DNA of 64,000 nt from Larus michahellis (GCF_964199755.1 NC_133930.1:57751962-57815961); one strand, 5' to 3'; shown: positions 1-12,837, counted from the stretch's first letter. Notes: generated by a model from the letters alone, not told the origin. A program made the numbers and translations.

Positions 1-466
<466 letters not shown>

Positions 467-1800
467 AAGAAGGCTGATCTGTGACACTAAGGAATACTGG
501 GTCTGATTCAAGAATTCAAGTGAAAGCTACATATTTTAATTCTCAATGGATACAGCACAGATCTGTAATCTAACTGTAAACTGTATTTTACTTTTTAAGA
601 AATGAAGGTATTTTCCAATAGTGGAAATGAACAATTTTAACTACTATATGATTTCCAATATGATTCACAAAACAGGAAATCAGAACAAAGATATTTATAA
701 GTGGGACAAATACCGTTACAGTTTGTAAGTGGAATGTGCTATTATTTGACACCTTACTAGGAATTTGCTGAGATACTTTAGTTAGTATACTTTTTTAAAG
801 AAGGGGTTCATTGTTCAGTTATTTCTGTTATATTAGTAATATAAACATGCTGGTAGCATAATATATCTGTTATATATGCATTTCAATCCAGAGAGACTAC
901 CTTCTGTATTAGATGTTTTCTTGGCTCCTGTGCTTAGGTGGTACTTAACACCTCATAGGTTTGGTGTCTGTATAAGTTCTCAGGAGTGATGCTGAGTAGT
1001 TTTTACAACACGTAACAGTGAGCAGCTGAAGAAGAGCACAAATCCATGCCCCATTAGTAGAAGTAACTGCTAAATAATTTTGAAATCTTGTTTTCCATGC
1101 TGCACCTTTTTTGTTTTTATGTAACAGTAATGGCATTTACATCCAATTAAAACACTAGACAAATTCCAAGTTGCTTCAGTGGGTTTTAGATCAGGTACCA
1201 CATATGCATGAAATTATCTCAGCAGTTTCAACAACATAATTTACTACAGTGCTTCCAAACTTCATATTTTATATGGAATTATGTAATTTCTTCTACAAAG
1301 TTATGGTTGTCAGCATTTTGATGCGGAAAATGGTGAGATGTGTATCCCTTGCTTTGCTCTCCTGGGTTTCTAAACATTTTTAAGTCTTAAATGCCTTCTT
1401 GATGTCATGAGCTCACTGTTTCTTATGTAAGTCTTCAGTGGTGTCTGATTTTTTCATGGCTATAAATGCCCTGTATCCATGCTCACACAATCTTAAATCT
1501 TCATTTAGAAATACAGAAGTAATTGTGAAGAAAATATTTTGGTAATAATACTTTTTTTAAGAAAGAAAGAAAGAATAAACAAATACTCTTTGTTTGCCTT
1601 AAAGAAACAGTTTTTCAGCTTGTATTGCTCTGCCTTTACTTTTCTTAGGTGCTTTCAAAAGACATTTTTATATACGATATACTGTTAAGCCAGCTCACGT
1701 TTGTACCCAGTGAAAGCCTGTCTATTTCCAAGTAATATATTTTGCCTTAATTGTCTTGCTCTGTAAATTAGTTGAATAAATGTTTTTCCTAGAGGACTGT
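467..1800 (+). other. PRRC1: Probable PRRC1 3' UTR
   Basis: AT-rich, repeat-poor sequence follows the PRRC1 stop codon without any coding signal. Two AATAAA hexamers lie downstream, at 1574-1579 (just after a short GAAA-rich run at 1561-1573) and at 1775-1780. The second is followed by a T-rich stretch and is my preferred end. Vertebrate PRRC1 mRNAs have a long 3' UTR, so transcription could continue past 1800. The extent is inferred. Confidence 0.55.
1775..1780 (+). promoter_or_regulatory. PRRC1: Candidate poly(A) signal of PRRC1
   Basis: A canonical AATAAA lies about 1.3 kb after the PRRC1 stop, with TGTTTTTCCT directly downstream as a possible U/GU-rich element. An earlier hexamer at 1574-1579 is an alternative. 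Usage cannot be judged from sequence alone. Confidence 0.4.
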
Positions 1801-4202
1801 ATCTATTTTAAAGGTTTATTTTTTAATATAGCTGATGAACATCTGTTTATTGTAATTTACATGGTCAAGTTACAAATTTGGCACGTTCTTAAACGCCATT
1901 TTGTCTGACAACAAAACAAGCAGAACCTGACTCTTGTGGTCTTGAGGTCTCTCATTGGGAGCACTTCTTCGTATCATAAGCTAAAAGGATGATACAGGGA
2001 CTTCTGTTAGTCATTGTTCAGTAAAGGCATCTTTGCTTTTACTGTAATTTCAGTTTGCAGAGTATAATGTGTTGAACGCTGCCCTTTTATCCCCTGCTTA
2101 CAGCATCCTCCATGATGCAAAGGAAGAGGACATGAAATCATCAGTAGGTTTATGTGCTCTGGCATGAGTTAAAATGAAAACTGAAGAGGAATTTACATTT
2201 TCTTTCTCCCTTTCCTTGCCTTGGTGTTCACTGGTTTTCACAGGTGATAAGAGTGGAGGCAGAAGGCGGCTTCTTATTTTGCAGCACCTGGTTCATTCTG
2301 GTGGTATTGTCCCAGCATTCACTATCTTGTGAATAGACTCACTATCTTGTGAGTCTGCTAATGTGGCATACTCCAAGGCTGCCCTGGCCAGGCTTAGAGA
2401 ATTTTTAGGTCTCTGTTATCCCATAGAAATTTGCTTGCTTTATGCCAAAATGAGAACCATTGCTGCTCTTCTCTCTGTGTATTTTGTCCTCTTGGTTGCG
2501 TGCTGGGATATGACGTGGTCAAGTGAAATGGTCTTTCTCCATTCAGAATCTCTGGCTTGATGAAGGGTCTTTTGATGTAATTTTGACTGCTCGTCCAAGA
2601 ATTTAAATGGCTCAACTTGGTAACTTCCAGTTAGTTCCCTCCCTTTAACTGAGTATTGCTTGTTTATGTATATAAAAAAAAATAACATCCTCACATAAAA
2701 GCTAGGAGCTCAACTTCTTCTCTGAGAGGCCAAAGAAAGGAAAAATGTCTGCACGGTGCTCTGGAAAACAGAATTACTTCCTATCTGAGTGTAGGCCTTT
2801 TCCAGGGTCTGAGTTGCAGTTGGCATGGATGAATTCTGAAACAAGTTAAGGTAATTTTCAGCTTTTTACCATCTGCTGGGTCATGTTGTGCACAATAATA
2901 GGAGAGGAAGCTCTTCAGGTAGGACACTGATATCCTGTGTTAAATGTATATTGAAATCATCTTAGAAAAGCAGGTATCAGAACACATTTGAACATGTAAA
3001 GACAATTCTCAGCTGCTAGCCATCACACTAGATACAGCTGCAGATGCCATTTCTGTTGCTTTGTGAATGGATAAATTTGCTCAAATATGAGTGTCATAAA
3101 CAAAAGATCAGGAAAGCTCCCACGTTTGAAGATGGAGAATATCGAGGATTGCTGAAAAATGGTCCTGGGGATATGTCCAGGAGGAAGGGAGACTGGCTAT
3201 ATTAATTACTGTGTTTTATTTCTGCAGTTGTTTTGTTCATTGTATGTTTTGTAGCAAGCGGTGCTGAATGCAATTTTTCCATCGCAGGGCTTTCCATGGG
3301 CTTGTTCAGTACACTCATGATGTTTTGGAGATAACTTTCCTCAGCAAGAAAATACTCATTGATAAGTTACATGGTAAAAAGAACATAATTTGGCCTGACC
3401 CGCTTCTATTGTAGCTCCTGCCTCTCTGCAGTCAAATGTAAAAGCACCGTAATCGACAGGGAGCAAGACACGTCTGCATGTGTAGGCAAGCCAAAATGTA
3501 GTAATAACTGCATGCTCTGCTGTGATGTTGGTGGCACTGATTGTTTTTGCTGCACATCTCTATAATGATACTGTAATTTCATTCACTGCCCGCATGTGGT
3601 CATTTCAGTTCCTTGGGGCTGGAATGTGACAGATGATTGCACCAGTGCTGCTCAGGACTGCCTAATTGCTATTTCATGACTGTGACAAAGATGTCCTGAT
3701 TAAAAACCTTTACATGCCTGCGTGCATGCCAAAATATATATTTGTCCACTATAGTACTGTTTTTTAAAGAGTGTTTCAGATAGATGCAGCCAAATTCTTC
3801 CAGTTTGCATTAAATTGAAGCAGATCTACAGGATCTTTAAACTAAATTGGAGTCTTTAAAATGTTGGAGGTGGTTCACCACTTCTGCTGTTGCCTGCTGC
3901 TCTAAGCAGCAACACTTGTGGCTTTCGGGCAGCCCTTCTCATGCTAAGTGTTTAAATGCATCGCTTTGTACAACTTCAGGTAGTGACTCTTTAAGTCACT
4001 TGTGCATTGCAAAATGGCAAGATTTTAGTTGTTGTTATGAAAAGTAGTATTTAGCAGAGCTGTGATAAATTCGGGTTGCACTTAAGAAGATCTGTATAGG
4101 CTAATAAGAGATGGATCAGTCTTCAGGAAAATCAGCATGAGGATTTTGTATATAGGAAGAATATTGAATTTTTATTCTGAGGCTGAAAACAGTTTCAGGA
4201 CT
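1801..4202. other. Intergenic, or distal PRRC1 3' UTR; no gene seen
   Basis: I see no coding exon and no repeat family here. A short imperfect tandem occurs at 2320-2352, where a 13-base unit CACTATCTTGTGA appears twice at a 20-base spacing. Several short open frames between 2363 and 2694 run on both strands and have no recognisable homology. If the PRRC1 transcript uses a distal poly(A) site, part of this stretch would be 3' UTR. Confidence 0.5.
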
Positions 4203-5378
4203 TCACAGAATGGTTTAGGTTGCAAGCAATATTAAAGATCATCTAGTTCTAACCCCCTTATCCCCTTTGCAGTTTGAGTAACCTGCAGGGACACCTCCCA
4301 CTAGACCAGGTTACTCAAAGCCCCATCCAGCCTGGCCTTGAACACTTCCAGGGTTGGGGCATCCACAACTTCTCTGGGCAACCTGTTCCAGTGCCTCACC
4401 ACCCTCACTGTAAAGAATTTCTTCCTAATACCTAATCTAAATCTCCCCTCTTTCAATTTAAAACTGTTACCCCTCGTCCTATCGCTATGGTCCCTGATAA
4501 AGAGTCCCTCCTCATTTTACCTGTAGGCCCCTTTTAAGCACTGGAAGGCTGCTGTAAGGTTCTCCCCGGAACTTTCTCTTCTCCAGGCTGAACAACTGCA
4601 GCTCTCTCAGCCTGTTTTCATAGGAGAAGTGCTCCAGCCCTCTCATCATCTTCATGGCCCTCCTCTGGACCCACTCCAACAGATCCATGTCCTTCTGGGG
4701 CCCCAGAACTGGACACCATACTCCAGGTGGGGTCTCATGAGAGCAGAGTAGAGGGGCAGGATCATCTTCCTCGACCTGCTGGCCACACTTCTTTTGATGC
4801 AGCCCAGGATGTGGTTGGCTTTCTGGGCTGTGTGCATGTATTGCTGGCTCGTGTTGAGCTTCTCATCAACCAACACCCCCAAGTCCTTCTCCTCAGGGCT
4901 GTTCTCAATCCATTCTCTGCCCTGTCTGTATTTGTGCGTCCAGTTGTCCCAGGATCTTGCACTTGGCCTTGTTGAACTTCTTGAAGTTTGCATGGGCCCA
5001 CCTCTCAAGCCTGTCCAGGTTCCTCTGGATGGCATCCCTTCCCTTCAGCGTGTTGATTGTGCCACACAGCTTAGTGTCATCAGCAAACTTGCTGAGTGTG
5101 TGCTCAATCCCACTGTCCATGTCACCAACAAAGATGTTAAACAGCACTGGTCCCAGTACTGACCTCTGAGGCACACCACTTGACACTGGTTTCCACTTGG
5201 ACATGGAGCCATTGACCACAACTCTTAGAGTGTGTCCATCCAGCCAGTTCCTTATCCACAAGATAAGAAGTCATGCGGGACTGTCAAATGCTTTGCACAA
5301 GTTCAGGTAGATGATGTCAGTTGCTCTTCGTTTAACCACCAACACTGTTACCCCGTTGCAGAAGACAACCAAATTTGA
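4203..5378 (-). mobile_element. CR1 LINE, 5'-truncated and degraded
   Basis: The interval reads as the antisense of a CR1 3' half. It begins with a decayed 3' tail (CACAGAATGG at 4204, then the AGATCATCTAGTTCTAACCC type of sequence), continues through the 3' UTR and the C-terminal reverse transcriptase region, and breaks off around 5378 within the sequence that normally encodes the stretch before RT motif A. No tidy octamer repeats remain at the tail, which suggests an old copy. Confidence 0.9.
4652..5261 (-). pseudogene. CR1 reverse transcriptase remnant
   Basis: On the minus strand two overlapping frames (4905-5261 and 4652-5035) carry pieces of a CR1 reverse transcriptase. The first retains the motif C core FADDTK and a motif B with [11 protein letters not shown], where the usual Gly after Gln is Arg. 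The second retains the [13 protein letters not shown] and MRPHLEYGVQFWGP segments. The change of frame between them marks a frameshift, so no intact enzyme can be made. Open frames on the plus strand here are antisense shadows. Confidence 0.85.
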
Positions 5379-8300
5379 CTTAACGAAGTTCTTTAAAGAA
5401 ATGAGAGCTAGCACCTGCTGGCAAGTGTAGAAGCCTCTGAAATTCCTATATTGTGTACATGTGGTGCCAGCTCTAAGAGTCAGTTAAAAGTGTTTTCTTT
5501 GTTTCTGCAAGTGAGATTTTAGTAGGTCAGAGAGAAACTAAAGATACTTTTCCAGCTTTTTTTATTCTAATTCATCTTCTTGAAAGGGAAAAAAAATATG
5601 TTAACAGCCATCCTGTTAAAAAAAACTGTGTGTCTCACAATTTCTGTGACAAGTTACTCCTAGTGGCCATTATTGACCTTTCCCATTTGTAGTAGGAGTT
5701 TTGGGTAGTTTTGTTATCAATGGGCTTAGGAAATTCAGATATTTTTTTTTAATGAATGTATTCTGCCCCTTTGGTCCAACTTTACAACAACCCACAAGAG
5801 GATAATGTTTAAAGAAACTAAGCAGAAAATGTAAAAGGGTGGCTCAGCTAAGGAATATCCCCACAAATAATCCCATGCAGTGATGGGCTGAGATGTTCCC
5901 AGGAGCAGAATGAACGAATTGTGAAAGATGAATGTGATTGCGTGACTGGAAGGCTGGGAGGCCAGAACTGAGAAAGTAAGTTTCTCAGAAGCTTGCTGCA
6001 AGCATTCAGTTTGCCGTCCTGTCTGGTTCAAAAATGAGTGTTTAGGAGACAGTGAAATATTTAGACTCAGTTTTATCTCTCTTTCCCAGTATTCTGGTCC
6101 CATAGTTAGTATATCCATTCTGTACCAAAAAAAGGATACTCCGTTGTTGTTTTTTTTTAAATACCTGTAGCCTGCTTAAAAGGTATCCAACAAAGGTCCA
6201 AGCTGGAAGCTTTGCAAAAAGAAGCCAGATACTTGTCTCAGTAATAGTATCCTCAAAAAGAGGAATGAGTGCCTACCAGTTACAGGTGTACCTGTGAAAC
6301 AAAGTGGGGTGGCAGCAGAGATGAGCTTACATGTGCTAATTTTATTCTAGTTAGTGCAGATGACAACAGAAGGAAAAACACAGGGATGTATTGGGGCTCT
6401 GAATACTTTTGGACTGGTTGAGACTCTGCAATGAAGCCATCAGCACCGCTTTTTTAAACACTTGCTAGTTGTGTCAAGGTACAGGTGGAAAAAGTGTGGC
6501 TATGTGTGCTGCATTTCCACCTTTATCTTCTTGTGGTGTCCTGCCCTAAGAATATACAATACATAATAGCAAAGGTTAAAATGAGATGTGTGCTGCAAAT
6601 ATATGCCAGCGTCGAATTCAGTCCTGTTGCAATTGGTTTGATTTCACTGAAGATACAGCAGCCATGAATAAGAGCAAATAACTATTACTTACTCTTTTCA
6701 GCTCCTTAATGTATATAAGTCCTTTCTAGAACAAATACACTGGCATGCCCTCTCTGTGAGATTAGGTAGATGAATTTTAGGCATGATGTCACAAATGAGG
6801 ATTTTGAAGGAGAGTGTGACTGGGTTATCAGTAGAAAGGGGCTGGAAATCTAAGTGGGCAAAAAATGCTTTGCTTGAACAAAACCTTTTTCTGGACTTCA
6901 CTTGCACAGAGTCAGTAGTCTAAGCAGCTTTTCGCCTTAGAAAGTATATACTTATGCCAGCCTTTATGCTGTGGCCTTAGTCGGACATTGACTTTATAAG
7001 CAGCTGTAGAGGCTTGTTGGTGGAGGCTTCTGCCCCTGCAGATTTCCTAGAATAAGCTCTCTCAGCTGAAGTTACCTGGTGCTGCTCTCACACTCTGTTT
7101 TGGCTGCAGCTAGGCTCAGTCGAAAACTTACTGTTCTGGGCCTGGCCTTAGTCTTTTCATCAGGGCACTATTTGTTTCTCTGTTAGAAAAACCCTGGTTA
7201 TAATGTTCCCCACACATTTTTTGAAACTAATCTGATAACTTTCACTCAGCTTCCCCCCTCTCAAGATTTGCCATGAACATCTGTGAAGAAAGGTTGAGGC
7301 ATGTGGGGCCTGCTGAAACAGCAAATATAGTTTGGTGGAACTTATTTATCCAAAATCAAAACCGGAACAGCCTCAATGACTACTCATATACTTTCCAGAA
7401 TGTTCTCCTTTAACAAAAGGTTTTTAGAAATGTCTTCCAATACAAGTCTTCTTTTTCAGGCTCCTGCTCAATTTGGGCAAGATAGTGAACAATGGTAGAA
7501 GAAGGCAAAGAATAGAAAGAAGTATGAAAGGATGTGAAAGCAGCCTGGAGAGTACTGGAGAAGCAGGAATGTCTAGTGAGGAATGGAGAAGGAACAGGCA
7601 ACTTAATTGTCTTTTATTCAGTGCCCTGGATGCAGGAGGTGGTAGAGGGTAGTTGAGACATCAGATGGGAATATGGAATAACTTGGGTGTGTCTGCTACT
7701 GCTGATTTTGGCCAGCTTTAGAAGAGCACCAATACATATGTGCAAGTCTTGCAGTAGAGAGGTTTAGCGTAACTGTGATTCAGTATCTGGATTTAATGAC
7801 GTTTACAAGTTGCCTTTGATGTTTACCCTTGCATGCAGTATAGGGTAGGTTTTTCAGTGAGTGTTTTTCAAATGGAAGGTTTTTGAAGGACTTCTATATG
7901 TATCAACCTATGAAAATGAAAATTTTAGTAAAAATTCGTAAGGATATTTGTAAAAGTAACCTTTTTTCATAAAACTATGGTGTGAGGTAAACTTTGCAGA
8001 TTGAAAATAAAAGTTTATCACTGAACAGTATTCACTCTGAAAAACTGAACTCTGTGGGTCTAGTTTACAATTACATTTAATAATTTTTGACCAAACGAAT
8101 ATTGAAAAAACAAGCCTTTCTTTGTTTCCTACTGTTAGCAGACACTGGAATGAGTAGCAAATGAGAACATTCTGTATCCCAGCAAAAGTTGTTAACAGAC
8201 TTGAAAACCAGAGTAAAATAGCTTCAAACTTGGTTAATTTTCTGATGTGGATTTTAACTTCAACAATTAAGTCTGTCTGTAATCTATCAAGAACTCACAT

Positions 8301-8940
8301 TTTGACATGCTCAATCATGGAGCCACTTGGCTTTGACTTTGTGACTCTGTTCCATCCATAGTTATACAATTACGGAAAAACTATTCACATAAAAATAATG
8401 GTGTATAGAGCTACAGTTCCTAAAAGGGAAAAATGCCAATTGGTTTGATTTATTATCTCATTGTGCAGAATTATGTCAAAGCATTAGATATTCCAGCCAG
8501 TTGACTTTGTAAAGCAGCCAGACTATGAACTGGCAATTCAATTGTGAATACACATTGCTGCAGACGAATAACAGATCCAAAACCACTTAACTGCTGCATC
8601 TGAGCTAACACAGTGATTTTTTCATATACTGGAATCAAAGTAGATGTAGCTTTAAAAAGGTTACAGGCAAACTTAAAATATTTTGTCTTGAGAAAGATTT
8701 CCAACTATTTTTGCATTCTGCAAGTGTGAGTGAATGTAGCCATGGACATCCCTGTAAAATAGAGAAGCACCTCATATAGTACGGGAGAGAGCAGATGAGT
8801 TGGTTTTCCACAGTTATGTTGGCTTTCTTTAATATAAAATTACACAGAATTCTGTGTTATGTCTGAGTTTTTTGGTGTTAATCACAAAAACACGCTGTTG
8901 CATGAAAAGGGGCAAAGTGGTTTTGGCAGAAGATAAACCC
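5379..8940. other. Intergenic, no gene seen
   Basis: About 3.6 kb of AT-rich unique sequence. Short T and A runs occur near 5588, 5619, 5742 and 6150. Several open frames of 60-127 codons occur on both strands, the longest at 5735-6118 on the minus strand. None shows homology, a splice context or a domain that I recognise. No transposon ends were identified. Confidence 0.5.
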
Positions 8941-9455
8941 CCTTGCGTTCTAACACTCCTCACCGAGGTGGGAGGCTAGGTGCGGCTAGGTTTAAGTTCT
9001 GAGTGATGCCCAATTCAGCACTATCAGTCCAATCGCGTTTAATATGTATTAAACTATTACGATTTGGATACACTAATAGTGGACTGCACCTTCAGTCTAG
9101 TTGTGCTTATGAACTAGGACGGCCACTCTCGAGTCTTTGGTCGCATTCAGTGAGAAATCAAAACAATTAGCTACTTAAACAGTGCAGTTTATTTAAAGAA
9201 CAGATATACAGCTTCTTAGGATTGCTGGTGATAAATACACTGTCCGCAAAGCACGTGCAAATAAAGATATTGTTAATTATACAAAACGCGTGACAAAGTT
9301 ATAAACAATACAGCCTGGCTATAAATGTAGGATAGAGATTCTCTAGAGAAATTTCTAAATTCCCCGAGGAAACACTCAGTATACTCTAAGTCTTACCCAA
9401 AGGTGTCCCTACAGGGGGGAAGAGAGGCTCAGCCCGTCAACTGATCCTGGAAGTT
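8941..9455 (-). mobile_element. ERVL-type endogenous retroviral LTR, R/U5-side part (interrupted)
   Basis: Read on the minus strand, this is the distal half of an avian LTR that I recognise as the ERVL type. It has a poly(A) signal, AATAAA read as TTTATT at 9188-9193, in the context of a TTTAAATAAACTGC core. A run of CpG-bearing sequence follows (CTCGAG, GGCCGTCC, CACCTCGGTGAGG), ending near 8941-8944. The rest of the LTR lies at 10844-11307 beyond an inserted CR1. No gag, pol or env sequence flanks it, so it appears to be a solo LTR. I could not find a matching 5-base target-site duplication, so the exact edge is uncertain. Confidence 0.75.
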
Positions 9456-10843
9456 AGAATCATAGAATCATAGAATTGCTGAGGTTGGAAGGGACCTTTA
9501 AGATCATCGAGTCCAACCTGTAACCTACCCTGACAAAAGCCACTTCTAAACCATGTCCCTAAGTGCCCCATCTACCCTTTTTTTAAACACCTCCAGGGAT
9601 GGTGAATCCACCACCTCCCTGGGCAGCCTATTCCAATGTTTAATAACCCTTTCAGTGAAAAAATGTTTCCTAATATCTAATCTAAACCTCCCCTGACGTA
9701 ACTTGAACCCGTTTCCCCTCGTCCTATCACTTGTCACCAGGGAGAAGAGGTCAGCCCCCATCTCTCTACAACCTCCTTTCAGGTAGTTGTAGAGGGTGAT
9801 AAGGTCTCCTCTCAGCCTCCTCTTCTCCAAGCTAAACAACCCCAGCTCCCTCAGTCGTTCTTCATAAGGTTTGTCCTCCAGACCCCTCACCAGCTTTGTA
9901 GCCCTTCTCTGGACACGCTCCAACACCTCAATGTCCCTCTTGTAGCGAGGGGCCCAAAACTGAACGCAGTACTCGAGGTGGGGCCTCACCAGTGCCGAGT
10001 ACAGGGGGATGATCACTTCCCTAGTCCGGCTCACCACACTATTCCTGATGCAGGCTAGGATGCTGTTGGCCTTCTTGGCCACCTGGGCACACTGCTGGCT
10101 CATATTCAGCCGGCTGTCAACCAGCACCCCCAGGTCCTTTTCTGCCGGGCTGCTTTCGAGCCACTCTGCCCCAATCCTGTAGCGCTGCATGGGGTTGTTG
10201 TGACCCAAGTGCAGGACCCGGCACTTGGCCTTGTTGAACCTCATACCATTGGTCTCAGCCCATCGGTCCAGCCTGTCCAGATCCCTCTGCAGAGCCAACC
10301 TACCCTCAAGCAGATCAACACGCCCGCCCAGTTTAGTGTCATCTGCGAACTTACTGAGGGTGCATTCAATCCCTTCATCCAGATCATTGATAAAGATATT
10401 AAAGAGAACCGGCCCCAGCACCGAACCCTGGGAGACACCACTTGTGACCAGACACCAACTGGATTTAACTCCATTTACCACCACTCTCTGGGCACGGCCA
10501 TCCAGCCCGTTTTTTACCCAGCGAAGAGTACACCTGTCCAGGCCATGGGCAGCCAGTTTCTCCAGGAGAATGCTGTGGGAAACAGTGTCAAAAGCTTTGC
10601 AAAAATCCAAGTAGATAACATCCACAGCTTTTCCCTCATCCACTAAGTGGGTCACCTTATCATAGAAGGATATTAGGTTTGATAGGCATGACCTGCCCTT
10701 CACAAACCCATGCTGACTGGGCCTGATCACCCTGTTCTCCTGCATGTGCCGTGTAATGGCACTGAGGAGGATCTGTTCCATGACCTTCCCAGGCACCGAG
10801 GTCAGACTGACTGGCCTGTAGTTCCCCAGATCCTCCTTCCGGC
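9456..10843 (-). mobile_element. CR1 LINE, 5'-truncated, inserted inside the LTR
   Basis: The minus-strand element starts at its 3' end with clean octamer repeats (AGAATCATAGAATCATAG at 9456 onward) and the GAGGTTGGAAGGGACC CR1 hallmark. It runs through the 3' UTR and reverse transcriptase and is cut off near 10843, just upstream of the [20 protein letters not shown] segment. The clean tail and the open frame suggest it is the youngest CR1 in the window. It lies in the same orientation as the LTR it interrupts. Confidence 0.93.
9546..10796 (-). pseudogene. CR1 ORF2 reverse transcriptase, open C-terminal 416 codons
   Basis: This is the C-terminal part of the CR1 ORF2 polyprotein, which in full-length elements has an apurinic-type endonuclease followed by reverse transcriptase. 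It is uninterrupted for 416 codons from the internal Met, and the frame continues upstream to the truncation at about 10843. Visible landmarks are [10 protein letters not shown] near residue 28, motif [13 protein letters not shown] at 61-72, motif [12 protein letters not shown] near 119-129 (the usual Pro of PQG is Ser), and motif C FADDTK at 150-155. [27 protein letters not shown] and a C-terminal [14 protein letters not shown] segment follow. The endonuclease and the ORF2 start are missing, so it cannot be autonomous. I class it as a relic despite the open frame. Confidence 0.9.
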
Positions 10844-11307
10844 CCTAGTGATGGAGTTCTCCTGACTTGTTCGCGATGGTGTCTTCCCTGATATCCCCCC
10901 TCTCTCAGGCTATTTTTATGCTATTTTTTTTATCTTCAAAGTGAAGTTTGAGTGACTTTAGTCATAAATACTTTTATTATGATTGGTGTACTCAAGGAGG
11001 AGTGGTCGCACTTTGGGGGCGGGTAGCCTCCGGGATGGAGGTGTGTTTTCGTACATTGTAGTGAGCAAAGTTCGCACAAAGGACAGCATTTCATCAACAT
11101 TTGACGAAATGTTGGCTTGGGTAGCGTGTAGGCCGCTTATCTGTTTCGTAGTATCATCTCGTTCCCATATCTGCTATTCGTCACAAGGGAAGGCTACGGA
11201 ACAAGCGTGTTCCGTTCCATCCCTCGTGTAGTTTCACAAACAACCTTGTACAGGGAATCGCAGATGTTGCATTCTTCGCGTGCTAGCTGCGGTTGTATTC
11301 TACCTCA
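10844..11307 (-). mobile_element. ERVL-type LTR, U3-side part (interrupted)
   Basis: This is the other half of the LTR split by the CR1. It is conspicuously CpG-rich against its AT-rich flanks, for example GTTCGCGATGG near 10868, TTCTTCGCGTGC near 11273 and GGTCGCAC near 11003. Read on the minus strand it begins near 11307 (TGAGGTAGAATACAACC) and continues towards the CR1. Joined with 8941-9455 it makes an LTR of roughly 980 bases, a plausible length for this class. The U3 side would hold the promoter; an AT-rich ATAATAAAAG lies on the minus strand near 10975, but I cannot assign a TATA box with confidence. Confidence 0.65.
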
Positions 11308-12837
11308 GAAGCCTCTTGATTTTATGACTTTCCTTAATGTGTGAACAATGCTGTATTTTTGTATTCTTGGCCAATTTAGTAATTATTCCACACATGCTTC
11401 CTGTAAAAGCATACACTGTGACAGGAGTGAATGTAATTTATGTTATTTTTTTTAAGACCTGGGGCTAGAAATTATGCATCAAGACATTTAAACTTATTTT
11501 AATCTATTTTTGTCAGATCAATGCAAACAGCATGTATTTGATAAATATCAAAATTAAAATTAACTAATGAGGTAGCTCTGTTGTGAACAATGCATTGAAC
11601 CACTGAGTCAAATTACTCCCTGAATTTTCTTAACTTTTAATTTTCACTTGAAAAGGCTTAATTTAAGTATCTGTATGTTCATGCCTTACATCTTGTGCAG
11701 TTGAATCAATTCTGCCCTGAATTTTATAAGACTGTTTCCTAATGAAAGAAAACACCTTTTTCAGTTGACAGGTTACTAGAGGGAACTTGTTTCTTTTCAG
11801 CTCAGTAACAAAAAAGAGTATAGTTTGTTGCCCTGGTTGTATGCTAAAAAATGATTGATTATGTCCTCTGGTGAGAAAATGAGTAGATAAGAGAGATAGG
11901 CTTAATTAAACTCTCTTGACTGGCTGTATTTACCAACTTGGGACAGGCTGTGAAAAGAACAGCATTTAACCACAGCAAGAAGCACCTTAATTTATTTTTT
12001 CCCCAAGTATCAAAGAGAGTGCTGTTCTGTATGCTTTTACAATAGACCACATACAAATACATAGTACTTAGGGGTCATTTTCATGATCTAATTCTTACAG
12101 TTGCAGGAAGAACTGTTGCAAATAAGTGGTGATTGTTCCATGAGTTCTTGGAAAATTGCAGAGAGTTGTATTTTGTGGAATTCTGACATAGCAGTGTGAT
12201 CCAACAAGAGGTAAAAACCAGTACCTTGCCCAGCAACAGGTTTAGAAAGTATTCCCAGGCAGGCCAAACAGTTATCTTGCAAGAAACAGTGTACTTGAGA
12301 TGTTGCTGTGAGATGAATGAGTATAGTTATGCACATGCAAAGTGTATACTGCAATTTGGTTTTTGATAAAATGTATTAAAACGAAAACAAAATCAAAAAA
12401 CTTATGTCTGAAGAGGAAAGGACAGGAGAATATTTGGCTTTAATGCAATGGGAGCTACTGTAATCAATAATCACACAGTTACACTGTTCTTTTCAGAGTA
12501 TTTATGAAAATGCACATCCCAATACTTAGAAGGTTGTAAGCTTATATGCTCACAATGCTTATAGTGTGAGCATTATAAGCTCTCTCTATCTGATGTAGAT
12601 ACAGTCTTTTATATCTGCAGAGCTTGTTTTCTTGGATATTGTAACTCAGCAGTACCGGACATACAAAATTTGGTCTTAATAAGTCTAAGACATTAAAATT
12701 ATCACTAAGGGATAAGGTGTTTTAGTTTCCGTTTTTTTTTGAAGTGCTACAAATCACATGAATCTATGAGAGCAAGTTCTTTCACCACCAGTGAAAGACA
12801 AATTACTAAGTGAGCAACTTTGAACTGCTGTAAACAG
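11308..12837. other. Intergenic, contains one hairpin-forming inverted repeat
   Basis: AT-rich unique sequence with no gene seen. Open frames of 67-88 codons on the minus strand (11859-12062, 12088-12354) have no recognisable homology. A near-perfect inverted repeat lies at 12540-12580 and is listed separately. Confidence 0.5.
12540..12580. repeat. Inverted repeat, 15/16-base arms
   Basis: The left arm GCTTATATGCTCACA (12540-12554) pairs with the right arm TGTGAGCATTATAAGC (12565-12580) with one bulged base, around a 10-base loop. It could be a decayed transposon terminus, a structured RNA segment or chance. Confidence 0.6.

Noticed and set aside
4727..5169. Plus-strand open frames over the first CR1
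   Set aside because: They are antisense shadows of the degraded CR1 reverse transcriptase.
10200..10646. Plus-strand open frames of 148 and 129 codons
   Set aside because: They are antisense to the CR1 reverse transcriptase at 9546-10796 and owe their openness to it.
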